64,000 nucleotides of DNA, taken from assembly GCF_910591885.1 (NCBI RefSeq), contig NC_063285.1, forward strand, positions 2,046,001-2,110,000, written 5' to 3'. Below the pieces are notes generated by a model. That model was given only the letters and a program-made list of their open reading frames with translations, made no database searches and was not told where the DNA came from. Position 1 is the stretch's first letter, and the number at the start of each line of letters is the position of its first letter. Source of the stretch: Bombus terrestris. Lineage: Eukaryota > Arthropoda > Insecta > Hymenoptera > Apidae. Below are positions 1-9,419 of this stretch, one piece after another. The translations under genes and the position numbers were made by a program.

Positions 1-1
1 C

Positions 2-340
2 AACTATCATCGAGAATACACCTAATGGCAGAACAAAATAACCCTCTACAAGGCCGTAATAAAACCTGTCTGGACCTACGGAATCCAACTATGGGGAACA
101 GCAAGTAACTCCAACATTGAAATACTCCAACGCTTCCAATCGAAAACCCTAAGATCCCTAATTGATGCACCTTGGTACGTTACCAACGAAGCAATCCACC
201 GTGACCTCAAGATACCTACAGTCAAAGATGAAATACACAATTCCAGAAGCTGATATATCACAAGAGTCAACAACCACCACAACCCACTAGTCACCCAACT
301 ACTGGACACGACGGACCAGATCCGCAGACTAAAAAGATAA
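2..340 (+). pseudogene. Jockey-type LINE reverse transcriptase, C-terminal end
   Basis: This is the 3' end of a non-LTR retrotransposon ORF2. The plus frame from about position 44 reads YKAVIKPVWTYGIQLWG and then a stretch ending DLKIPTVKDEI, the conserved segment after the RT domain of Jockey-clade elements. A TGA at 251-253 interrupts it, the same frame continues, and it ends with TAA at 338-340. The 5' part lies outside the window or was never copied, as is usual for LINE insertions. About 125 bases of AT-rich tail and an A-rich run near 474-483 follow, consistent with the element's 3' end. It is a dead copy with no catalytic motifs present. The family assignment rests on recognised residues; the exact clade was not tested. 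Confidence 0.8.
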
Positions 341-494
341 TACCCTCTAGATTAAATCCTTAGTTTCTACTAGAATCAACAATATAAAGCTATTATAATC
401 CATGTCATTGTATCACGCCAAACTAAGTTACTGAAAATTCTCAACGAGAATTGATTGTAAATATTCTAATAAATAAAAAAAAATTTATTTAATA

Positions 495-705
495 TGTGCT
501 TTATAAGATATTTGTAGATACACATTGCACGCGTCTCAGCATTCTTTTTGTCGCACCATCTTTTGTACCACCACGCGTACGAAACAGTTGCATTCTTCTG
601 TTTTACAAGACGCTACGCACGCACATACTCTCACACAAACTCATACTCATATGTATGTAGCTGTTTTCAGAGTGTTATAACAGAGTATCAATGAGGAATC
701 TGGCT
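495..705 (-). repeat. LTR-type repeat fragment, related to 8790-9090
   Basis: Read on the minus strand, this stretch (…CCTCATTGATACTCTGTTAT…, then a run with TACATACATATGAGTATGAG) is homologous to 8805-9090 on the plus strand, with a deletion of about 90 bases in the middle. The core GTTATAACACTCTG also occurs at 12660 and, as GTTATAACATTCTG, near 54557 inside a complete solo LTR. It is therefore an LTR-derived fragment. It abuts the 3' edge of the viral helicase remnant with no visible spacer. Confidence 0.55.
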
Positions 706-1130
706 CTTGCTCTGGTTCACGTCACCGATCATGTACACCTCCCCCGCACATGTTAAGGCATTTAAGAATCTTATTGTTCCAGTGTGCATCATTAACGCCT
801 CGTCGATAAACACACGAGAGTACTCCTCTTTTACTCCGTTAACCAATACCGACGCGACGGTCCTAACGTCACGCAACCAAATTTTCTCCGAGACAGTTGG
901 ATATCTCCTCGCTAATTTATCTCGTATTTCTTTCGCGCCCTTCTTCGTCGTGGTCAAGATAATATCATTCGTCCTAGAAAAAACCGGAACGATAAACTGA
1001 TTTATCAAATGGGCTTATCACACCCAGGCGGTCCATTAACCCAAGTTATATTGGGCAACGGAACAGATGTCACATCAACACCCCTAATATTATTCGAAAT
1101 CTGCTGATTTAACATGATCTCAGTTTTACG
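703..1130 (-). pseudogene. Endogenous viral element: superfamily 1 RNA helicase remnant
   Basis: Two overlapping minus frames carry a run of superfamily 1 helicase motifs in the correct order. A Walker A-like NGPPGCDKP lies near 1008-1037, with the usual GK(S/T) changed. A motif Ia-like LTTTKKGAKE follows, then the Walker B box VFIDEALMMH, then the motif III-like VYMIGDVNQ at the 3' edge. DEA with a following histidine, and GDxxQ, are typical of helicases of alphavirus-like positive-strand RNA viruses such as the virga-, nege- and kitavirus-like groups of arthropods. This is known of the family, not tested here. A stop at 1005-1007 and a frame change separate motif I from the rest, so this is a dead copy. 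It lies between copia gag (upstream) and an LTR fragment (downstream) on the same strand. A cellular SF1 helicase is less likely given the motif spellings. Confidence 0.72.
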
Positions 1131-1135
1131 CGAAA

Positions 1136-2032
1136 CTAGAACATATCTACAGTCGGTATCAAAATGTGGATTTTGTCATCAAATTTTACATACTTATCTT
1201 TTACAAAACCAAAATTATACTTTTTTGTATATTCTTTGACTAACCATCTCTTAATGATGTTAAAGGATTTTTCCCCTAACTGACGAATAACATCTAAACT
1301 AATTTTTAAAGAATTATCACCGATGAACGAAATATAAAAATCATATTCTTTCGGGTTAAATGAGTCAGTCAAAAGGGTTGAATACCTGAATTCTATCATA
1401 GCATTTACGAAATTTGTGTGGAAATCTTAACCAACTAAATATTCCGGCAACCGGGCCATTGCCAGATCTACGTTTGTCACTTTCGGGAAAACCAGCGGTA
1501 AAGACTGTTCCACCGCCATAATCTCCGATGGAACTAAGGTCATTAATGGGTGCAAATCTACTGCGAGTGCTGAACAGATGGAAGTGTTTCACCATTCATC
1601 TCAAAAAGCAGCCAGGACGAGAACGTTAATATCGTCCGCTATCTCCGGAGTGACTGTTCCCAAATCAGACGGCAACCAACATAAAAACTTTTCTATCTCC
1701 GTCGCCGTCGCAGCGGTCGCGCAAACTTTCGGCAATATATCTCTTCGAAGCATCCGCGAATGCCGTCTTCAGGTTTAGACCTCGCATCTCACACAAATGA
1801 GCAAAAGTGGCCACACTCTGGTTCACACGGATTGCTTGATCGTCATTATCCCCTAGACCACCTATACGTGCGTCCGAAAATATCACGGAGGCCATGGCAT
1901 TACTCAGCAACACAGGTTCGCTAAACGTGTCAACGTGGTACAATCCCGCGTGCGCACAGACCAGAGATGGTATATAACAATCCCAGGAAACTGTCGCGAA
2001 AAGGTACCCAAAAACATGCCTGACATGTAGGT
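1136..2032 (-). pseudogene. Unidentified decayed coding region fused to copia gag, possibly viral
   Basis: The minus strand holds three long open stretches (2078-1665, 1595-1365, 1399-1136) that follow each other in different frames, as expected of one coding region with a few frameshifts and stops. Recognisable text includes IGGLGDNDDQAIRVNQSV and FTAGFPESDKRRSGNGPVAG. I do not recognise the protein. The composition is unlike the copia, gypsy or LINE proteins of this window. It continues copia gag without a stop at about 2033 and leads towards the viral helicase remnant, so a viral origin is plausible but unproven. The copia pol domains expected at this place are absent. Confidence 0.4.
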
Positions 2033-2665
2033 AACCGTTATTGCCTCCCGCTTGGACGCCATTCTGACATTCTCTCACAAAATGCCCTGCTTCCCCACAT
2101 TTGAATCATCCTCCTTTTTTTGCAGCAAATGCGTTAGTTCTTCTTTCTCCATGATCAAATTTATTTTGCATTTCAGCTATTTCGATTTTATTTTTCACAT
2201 ACGCTACTGTTTCATCTTCTTTCTTCAAGGCATCAACCAAATCTCCCATATAGCTATATGCTTCGGATAAGATGTTTAGCAAGTAAATCAGTTTTTCCTT
2301 TTCTTTCACTTGTGCACCCGCATTTTTTCATACATTTACTAGCTTATCAAGCCTTATTTTTCCACTCTATTTCTGCACACAATTTGTAGCGCTGTAAATT
2401 CCTTCAAATACATCTCGTCTAACTTTTTCATTATTCCATATGCCGTTTGTTCTTCACTAATAAATTCTAATTGCTTATTTGAGATGTAAGTTATATTTAT
2501 TGCCTTCAAATCATTTTTCCCCCAGTCTGCATTATCTGTACTAGTCTTTTTTCTAATTACGACAGTATCACATTTTTTAAGCTTCAGAAACATGGTAATT
2601 GTTTTCTTCTACATATTGTAATCCTCTCCATCAAACACCGGTATCGTGATTTCCTTCCTTTCCAT
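2033..2665 (-). pseudogene. Copia gag polyprotein, 5' part, decayed
   Basis: This is a Ty1/copia gag on the minus strand, starting at the ATG at 2665 (MERKEITIPVFDGEDYNM). A stop replaces the conserved tryptophan immediately afterwards. Then come KKCDTVV, ADWGKNDLKAINI and EMYLKEFTALQIVC, and, after a short deletion, EKEKLIYLLNILSEAYSYMG and AYVKNKIEIAE. The RECQNGVQAG end of the zinc knuckle follows. The same protein is found in the copia element at 47252-54369. Homology stops at about 2033, just after the knuckle, where unrelated coding sequence begins in the same open frame. It lies correctly placed behind a copia LTR and primer site, so this is the 5' half of a copia unit whose pol has been replaced. 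Confidence 0.85.
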
Positions 2666-2873
2666 TTTATTTTTTTTTCTTTTTTGATTATTCTCAAACG
2701 TTCCCGCGTGTTCGAAATCTTCCTATTGTTTTCTTACTTAACCTTTGGTGTCGTGATCTTTTCCATAAACGTCTCGAACTTTTATTCACTTAATGAAACT
2801 CATTCACTGATTAAATCCCCCGAACAAACCAACCAACAAAATCAACAGAACCATTAACCATGCTCTGTTGCCA
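2666..2873 (-). other. Copia 5' leader with primer binding site
   Basis: Directly inside the LTR, the minus strand reads TGGCAACAGAGCATGG (about 2858-2873). This is the copia-type primer site that begins TGG(T/C)A and ends AGAGC; compare TGGTAGTAGAGCGTGG at 47059 in the other copia copy. The remaining leader to the gag ATG is pyrimidine-rich as read on the plus strand and has no gene. Confidence 0.6.
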
Positions 2874-3122
2874 TGTTAAGATATATTAATTTTAGTTTTT
2901 CAGCACTGTATCATATTTGGATCTTGCCTTGAACACTTCTACTCTATTAGTGTTGCTCTTCTTAAGATATCGTTCTCGCAGGAGGTTTATAGCACTAACA
3001 AAAACCCATCGCCCTTACTCAACAGTTCTGGTTATCATGTGACGCTCATACACATACGTGTGTGTTCACTCTACGTTTCCTTACTCTCGCACGTACAATA
3101 CCAATGTACTATATATTCAACA
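2874..3122 (-). repeat. Copia LTR (249 bp)
   Basis: On the minus strand it begins TGTTGAATATATAG and ends ATATCTTAACA, so it has TG…CA ends and the primer site follows at once. Related fragments occur at 42485-42580 and 42715-42815. No partner LTR is present at the other side of the gag-virus composite. Confidence 0.7.
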
Positions 3123-3410
3123 AGTAAGTGCAGCAAAGGCACATGAAGAATCTGCTCTAGAACTTTTATAAGACGAGGTCATCGATAACAATGATGTTTA
3201 TATTCAAATTGAAATATATATGATCGAGCCACAAATACGCTTCGATTTAAATCCATTTGAATGGTAGAAGGCTAAGGCAAACAAGTATCCAACAATTTCC
3301 GAACTTACCAAGAAATATTTAACAATTCCAGCAACCTCGGCGATATCGAAACGGAGTTTTTTGTATGCTGGAAATATTGTAACAAAAAGAAAAAAAGGGG
3401 GGAAGGAGCC
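3123..3410 (+). pseudogene. hAT transposase C-terminal dimerisation region, decayed
   Basis: The plus frame from 3211 reads EIYMIEPQIRFDLNPFEW, a stop at 3262, then KKYLTIPATSAIS and YAGNIVTKRK. These are the PxxWW and LAxxxLxIPATSAxSERxFSxAG segments of the hAT C-terminal dimerisation domain. SER is changed to SKR and the second W of WW is a stop, so the copy is inactive. The copia LTR at 2874-3122 ends at its left edge, so the hAT sequence was probably the landing site of the copia composite. The N-terminal catalytic part is absent. Confidence 0.8.
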
Positions 3411-3904
3411 GTTTACTTTCACAAAATTTTAATACTTCAGTTTTCTTATTTGAAAATAAGAAGTTAATAAACTAAACTTTATTAACCAAAACCATGTTTC
3501 TTATTTTCACCTGCAACCTAATAAATTAAATGTCATAAAAAATGTACATATCTAAATATTCTGACATTTAATTATAAAATAAAACATGAGGTACGGGTTA
3601 ATACACGTGAAACTATACATTTCGATACGTGTATTCGTGAATCTCAGTACACGGATGCATATATAGATATTATGATCCCTGTATCCCTGTATTTTGATAT
3701 ATGTGTAGCCGCGTATTTCAATACCCGCGTATTGAGAAGTACACGGCTTAAAACACGGTAATATTTACATTAATCCAATCGAATCAAATACAGACATGAA
3801 TCATAAAAAACTGTTAATAAATATCTTATTGCTTAATGCAACCCTAATTATGATTATGAATGTGAACGTGATCCAGATAATAAATGATTTTCAACAATAA
3901 ACGA
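3411..3904. other. Gene-free stretch with hAT-like subterminal repeats
   Basis: AT-rich, no open frame. Between 3600 and 3760 short words such as ATACACGTG, ACGTGTATT, GTACACGG and CGCGTATT recur in both orientations. That pattern fits subterminal transposase-binding repeats of a hAT element, consistent with the transposase remnant just before. No terminal repeat was identified. Confidence 0.35.
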
Positions 3905-4101
3905 TTAACACGTTCGTCGCCACATCACCCATATCTACATGACGGTTATACTTTCGTAGGGGCCCCGTCACCAAAGTATGGGTGACGCTCTTTTTGTTCG
4001 AGTTAATTAAATATAGGATATTACATATAGGATATACAACATAAAAATATTAAAAACACATTATACCATACATTTTATTAATTTATATTCTGGATAAAAT
4101 A

Positions 4102-4394
4102 TTACATTATGCTATATCGCATGGTATTCGTTAAAACATTCCAAACACATTTGGGATGATTTTGGGTTGTAGTTTTTTTTATGTTTTTTGTCGCTTCTTC
4201 GCGTGAGACAGTTTGCTTCTTCTTCTTGTAACATAGGGTGCACATCCTTCTTATAGGCTTGCCCTCCTGATTCTTTCGTATCACCAAATGGTGGGGCACC
4301 TTCTTCGTTTTCTTCCGATGGTTGCCGGACACACTATTTTCTGAGAACACATTGAACCATTCGGAAACGAGAATTTCCCGAAATTTTCTTATCG

Positions 4395-4447
<53 letters not shown>

Positions 4448-4545
4448 TTGCTGTTTGGTACACAATATGAGCATTTGCTATAGTTGTTCCTAAGAGTAAA
4501 TGTGGTGCTAATTTCCGATACCACTTGATGCTTTTTCATATCGTA
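4102..4545 (-). pseudogene. piggyBac transposase C-terminal region with a poly-lysine tract
   Basis: The minus frame carries KPIRRMCTLCYKKKKQTVSRE followed by a degraded PKC segment, which corresponds to the cysteine-rich C-terminal domain (RRCxxC…CxxC…C) of piggyBac transposases. Several of the later cysteines are lost. An uninterrupted run of about 49 T (4398-4446) lies inside the same open frame and would read as roughly 16 lysines. It is the distal part of the transposase whose proximal part is at 5777-6851. Confidence 0.7.
4398..4446. repeat. Poly(T) tract, about 49 bases
   Basis: A homopolymer run inside the C-terminal transposase frame. It may be slippage of a lysine-rich stretch or the trace of a retroposed A tail; no target duplication was seen to decide. 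Confidence 0.9.
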
Positions 4546-4605
4546 GTGGCATATGAGACCACCTGGTCACTTCTATCGATACCAGTTTTTCCATTATTAT
4601 ATACA

Positions 4606-5776
4606 TGTAGTATCTTAATGGGTCTTAGAGGAAAGGACAAGTAATGATGTTTTGATTTAATTAATAATATTCGAAGCAACGAAATAATTACAATGCTGTC
4701 GTACGTCTTATTTTCAGACGCGGCTTTCGACTTCCCGATTCACACTCTTCGGCTTCTACACTCGCTCGCTCTCGCTTCTCAATTCACACTCTGCACACCT
4801 TTTGCATCCGTTCTCTCCGGCTTCTCAACTAATACTAACTTTAACGTCTCTTTTGTCTTTTCCCGTCGTTCGAGACACGTGTCCCAAAACGCGCGTGGCC
4901 AGGGTCACGCGGGCCCTTTCCACGAAACTATCCACTTAAAAAGGACCGACGACACATTGATGTACCCGACGATGCCGCGGCTCTCGCAACATTGTTTACG
5001 ATTCGGCAGATATCTTAGGCCTTTTGTCCACGATACTACATACAATTACCACCAAAGGTTTCTGTTTCGGAAGACATCCATGATATGTAGAATTCGTGCT
5101 TGAAATCATAATGGGTGCATATTTTGTTGTTAATATTCCAACATTTCGAACGTCTCCCCACTTGGGCACACCCATACCGAGCTTTCCTCCGTATTCACAT
5201 CAGAATAAACTTGAGAGTTACATCATCTCTCACGGTGACTAGAGTTCCTGCAATCCCTATAACTCTCACCGTTCCTACATCTCAAGAGTTCCATCATCTT
5301 TCGCGGTGCCTAGAGTTCCTACAGTCCCTATAACTCTCACCGTTCCTACATTTCTAAGAGTTCCATCATCTTTCGCGGTGCCTAGAGTTCCTACAGTCCC
5401 TATAGCTCTCACCGTTCCTACATTTCTAAGAGTTCCATCATCTTTCGCGGTGCCTAGAGTTCCTACAGTCCCTATAGCTCTCACCGTTCCTACATCTCTA
5501 AGAGTTCCATCATCTTTCGCGGTGCCTAGAGTTCCTACAGTCCCTATAGCTCTCACCGTTCCTACATCTCTAAGAATTTCATCATCTTTCGCGGTGCCTA
5601 GAGTTCCTACAGTCCCTATAACTCTCACCGTTCCTATATCTCTCAGAGTTATCCTAACCGAAATACGGGGATCGAACTATTCGTGGTGTCGATTATTCTA
5701 ATCGTAACAGGAATTTACGACTCCCGTTGACGCGTATTCTAACGACCGCGTCTCCCCGCGATAGCTCGAAAATACA
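4606..5776. repeat. LTR-like insert in piggyBac with internal minisatellite
   Basis: The segment starts TGTAGTATCTTAATGGG and ends GCTCGAAAATACA, so it has TG…CA ends. Its last ~130 bases match the ends of the BEL/Pao LTRs at 57030-57159 and 63490-63619 closely. Its first ~200 bases recur, inverted, at 10168-10346. A GC-richer unit (4800-5100) and a 72-bp minisatellite (5228-5640) lie between. It splits the piggyBac transposase. I did not find a clean 5-bp target duplication, so it could be a solo LTR of a BEL/Pao relative or a composite. Confidence 0.55.
5228..5640. repeat. 72-bp minisatellite, about 5.5 copies
   Basis: The phrase GAGTTCCATCATCTTTCGCG recurs at 5286, 5358, 5430 and onwards at exactly 72-base spacing. 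Because 72 is a multiple of three, both strands stay open and would read as 24-residue repeats. There is no sign of a real gene. A degenerate inverted relative lies at 11330-11550. Confidence 0.9.
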
Positions 5777-6851
5777 TTGGGCATATATTTTTTTGTGCCG
5801 TACAGTTCCAACGACATGCATCCTAAACTTTAAAAATTTCACTGCTAACTGATAGCTCGTATAAAAGTTGTTGACGGACAAAGCTCGTCCTTCATTTAGC
5901 AATTCAGCTGCAAGTTCAATGCAGACGTTTTCAGCCATGCTAACTTGCTTACTTCCGGTGATTTCTCGTCTAGAATATACTTTTGCAGACCATGTGTAAC
6001 CTTCGGTGAAACACAGTTTGTATAGTTTTATATCATACTTATGTGATTTCGTCGGTATGTACTGCCGGAATGTTAGTCGTCCCCTCCAAGGAACCATTGT
6101 CTCGTTGACTATAATATTGCCTGGTGAAAAAATTTGTTTGTAACTGTCTATCAATATGTTTATGAGTGGTAAAACTTTTTTGCTAATAGCAATTCAAAAC
6201 GATTACATTATGTAACAAGCGGTGTCTGTACTAGACCCATCCAAACCATTAGTTCGATAAATTTTATAATTTCTTTGGAAGTGGTGGGTTTCCGTCTCCT
6301 ATGTCGAGTTTGATCGATCACTTCATGTTGATGTAATTTTTATTCTACATATCTATTAGTCTCTGTAACTAAAAGGCTTAGCACTTTTTCATCAACGAAT
6401 AACGAAAGCACTTATTTGCGCTAATGTCAAACGGCAAATCCATCAGAAGTCCGCTTTTTCCGGTGAACGGAAACGTCTGTTGCCTGTTAGCGAATTCATT
6501 CCATTGAATATTGTTCAATGAATTATCAATAGAGTTGAATTTCTCTTCTTCGTCTATGGCAAGTTCTTCCAACATGTCTTTGATGTCTTCGCCTGCAAAT
6601 GCTTCCTCAATATCCGAGTCCGAACTCGATGAAATTCTATTTATAACTTTTCTTCTAAAATTCGCTATTTCGTCGTCGCTACTCTTCTCACTTTCAAATG
6701 TATTTTCACTTTGTTTGCTGAACATTTTGAAGATGAAAAAATCACTGATGTACGTCTTACAAGTATGCTTCTCGACTAAATGAAAGATCTGAGATATCTG
6801 CCATGAGATCCCTCGGAACACTCTAGCTGGAAAGCTTATCGCTTTCTCCAT
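5777..6851 (-). pseudogene. piggyBac transposase, N-terminal and catalytic part
   Basis: The minus strand encodes an acidic N-terminus (SSSSDSDIEEAF), then FTGKSGLLMDLPFDIS, VTETNRY, PTTSKEIIKFIELMVW and WMGLVQTPLV. After a deletion of some tens of codons it continues DSYKQIFSPGNIIVNETMVP, RQYIPTKSHKYDIKLYKLC and NNFYTS. This is the order of the DDE_Tnp_1_7 domain. The catalytic aspartate of the D-E-(M/T)-M motif reads N in NETM, and a stop plus a frame break occur near 6155-6377. The frame ends where the LTR-like insert begins at 5776. It pairs with the C-terminal piece at 4102-4545. Confidence 0.88.
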
Positions 6852-7003
6852 TTCAAAACTAAATAATCTTTTCTTTATAATGAATCGAAGGCGATAAACA
6901 ATAAATTCCCGCTTATCGCTCTATTTACGTTCTGCGTATCGGCGGTCGGATTTGGGCCCCGCAGGAAACATAGTCGAATCACGCTGGACGACGAATGTGT
7001 TAA

Positions 7004-7484
7004 GAGTATAATTGTAAAAATGAATCCTTTTTTACTCATTGACTCATATCTTGGGACTGAGCTTACAGCATATGTAAAAATTGTTATTTTTATTTATTTT
7101 ATTCTTATTCACATGTTGTGTTGAAATCATGTTCTTATATAGTTCAATTTACTTCAAAGTTTAACGATCAATATTTTATATAGAAATAATTTATTAATCA
7201 AGATAACATGATTTTGCAACAATAAAAATAATTTTAATAACATCGTTAAATGGAAAAAGACACAAGAGATTTGGTTCCTATCTTTCGTCTTTAAAAAACG
7301 TTCAAAAGGGAAACAGATATTACATCATTTTCGTTTTAAGTAATCCCGAATTTAAAAAAATACATTCTTCTAAATATTATAGTTGTCAAGATAATGTGCA
7401 ATTGCAAGAGGAAACTTCAACGGAAACTCCACGGATTCTATAGCGAAGGAGCACGGACACCTACTTGGTCAAAAGAATAGTAAA
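7004..7484. other. Gene-free AT-rich stretch
   Basis: I see no coding frame or RNA gene here. It is low-complexity AT-rich DNA that passes near 7400 into what may be the untranslated leader of the gypsy gag remnant. Confidence 0.5.
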
Positions 7485-8820
7485 TTGGCTTTCGCACACT
7501 ATGTAAACAGTAGAGCCGAAATACGTTCCGAAGGTAGCGATTCTTCTTCTGCTAAAAGTGTCATGCCTCTCAACATGAATCCAACTGACAAAAGTACCGA
7601 AAAGCAAAGCGAACTAATTGCTACTTTGATTGAACAATTTCAAAGCCTAACTCACGAGTATAGAAGCTTTAGAAATAGTACCGATGAAATCATTGAAAGT
7701 ATGAAACAATTTACAGAAACTAGCGATAGAAACTGCTCCAAAGAAATAGTAATCTTGCAAAAACCATAGAATTGAAATACGACACCGGAACCGACCAGTC
7801 ACAGATGACCATCCATTTTAGAAACCGCTACCGATAACGTAACAGATGACGAAACTGACGGATCAGACGCTTTACAAAGATTACGAAGTAAAACTAGTCA
7901 CGTCACAATTGGACCAAGAAACAGCTACGACGAAGAACAAGGCATCCAAGCAGAAAAGGTCATACGTACTGTTGAAACAGTACGGGGTCAAGACGACGTA
8001 ATTGTGGAAGACTTTATCCTATCAATCCGAAAGTAACAGCCATGACAAAGTGTGCAAGTGATAGAGAGCTACTATTTGACCTTATACTCATCGAAAGTAT
8101 AACCGACGAAAAAAAAGCGGAAAAAAATACGATACCTGAATATTAACTCGCTTGGAGACTTATATTCGTGTTTAAGACAACACGTATCAGCACCAACCAC
8201 TATTAGTAACTGCTGGGACAAATTGAAAAATTTAAAGCAAGGAGCAACAGAAAGCGTATAATCTTTCAACTCCAGATTCCGACAACAGCTCAATGAATTA
8301 AATTACGCGGTTTAAAACGAAAACCGCACGACGCGTAGCTATGGATATTGAAGAATGCGAAACACTTAAGACACATTTGCTCAATTTATGATACGAAATA
8401 GAACATATGGTAATAGCTAGCGATCCGAGAAACCTGAACCTCGCCCAACGACTAGCAGCCGACAGAGGACAATGGTTACGAGAAGTAAATCGTGTTACCA
8501 ACCGCCGAAAGAACCAATCTAACAGCACTACGCCAGTATCGAAACGAAATGCTACCGATCCACGATCACGAACTTTTACTCAGTCATCTAACCAACCATC
8601 AGGTGACCGCATGAAAATAAATGTTCCAAGTGTCAACGAATCGGACACGTAGCCGAAATCTGCTGCTCTAGAAAAAAAATTTTCTATTCGCCAACCAAGG
8701 AAAGGTCCCAAACCAAACAACGAAGAATCCGGAGAAAACGTACCTAGAGTCAACTGCACCACTACCTGAAGATTATTGTCAATCGTATTGCAACGAAGAA
8801 ACAGAGAAAGAGACAGATTC
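7485..8820 (+). pseudogene. Ty3/gypsy-type gag, decayed
   Basis: Plus-strand gag-like sequence in several frames: an opening frame to 7769, then LGDLYSCLRQHVSAPTTISN, DKLKNLKQGATESV and FNSRFRQQLNELNYAV, then SDPRNLNLAQRLAADRGQ. A retroviral-type CCHC knuckle follows at 8622-8663, with residues CSKC, QRIGH and VAEIC (C-x2-C-x4-H-x4-C). Many stops and frameshifts separate the blocks, so it is inactive. No protease, RT or integrase follows; an LTR-like sequence begins immediately after the knuckle region. This is the gag of an element that lost its pol. Confidence 0.7.
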
Positions 8821-9405
8821 CTCATCGACACTCTGTTATAACACTCTGAACCGTTACTCTGTTATATTGGTACATTAAATTTTACTATCTATTGAGATAT
8901 ACGTAATTTTGTGTGCTACACTGGATTATCCGCGTAGTATTTACATACATATGAATATGAGTTATTGTGAGAGTATGTGCATGCGCAGCGTTTTGTAAAA
9001 CAGAAAAATGCAAGTGTTCCGTACGCATGGTGGTAAAAAAGGTGGTGCTACAAGAAGAGTGCTGAAACGCGTGTGTGACATCGACCACACCTTAAACTAC
9101 GTCAGAGATAAGACTTTCTCCCCTACCTTCGGACTCTTTCGCACACGGCACCACTTCATCATCATCATAACCTACACCGAGCCCCTCAACATGCCCAAAC
9201 TAAAACATATATAAGCCGAATCTTCAGCAAGCTCAGGCAGTTCTTGTTCAGATTTCTCTGATTCAGAATATTATACTACTCATGTAAAACTATTGTAATC
9301 ATTGAATTTATAATAAAGTTTGATAACAGAATGTTAAGAGCTGGGCTACGGCTCAACCTTCTTTTTTTATAATCTAAGTCACAAGTTTACGTGACACCAG
9401 TGTAG
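8790..9405 (+). repeat. LTR-like sequence downstream of gypsy gag
   Basis: It contains CTCTGTTATAACACTCTGAA (shared with 495-705 inverted, 12660 and, diverged, 54557). A possible TATA box (CATATATAAG, about 9206), a polyadenylation signal (AATAAAG, about 9311) and a 9-base inverted pair CTACACTGG (8919) / CCAGTGTAG (9394-9402) are also present. These are LTR-like signals, but the exact boundaries and the number of LTRs involved are uncertain. Confidence 0.45.
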
Positions 9406-9419
9406 AATGATTTTTTTTT

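Larger units (their letters stand above)
3905..7003 (-). mobile_element. piggyBac element with TTAA target duplication, interrupted
   Basis: The element lies between TTAA at 3905-3908 and TTAA at 7000-7003. The inverted ends read CACGTTCGTCGCC on the left and, on the opposite strand, CACATTCGTCGTC on the right, with one or two differences in 13 bases. Inside, on the minus strand, are the N-terminal and central transposase (6851-5777) and the C-terminal region (4545-4102). An LTR-like segment of about 1.17 kb (4606-5776) is inserted between them. TTAA duplication plus this transposase is diagnostic of the piggyBac superfamily. Both ends are present but the coding region is broken, so it could only be mobilised in trans. 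Confidence 0.85.

Noticed and set aside
5275..5701. Repeat proteins on both strands over the 72-bp array
   Set aside because: Openness on both strands follows from a period divisible by three; there is no promoter, start context or flanking domain.
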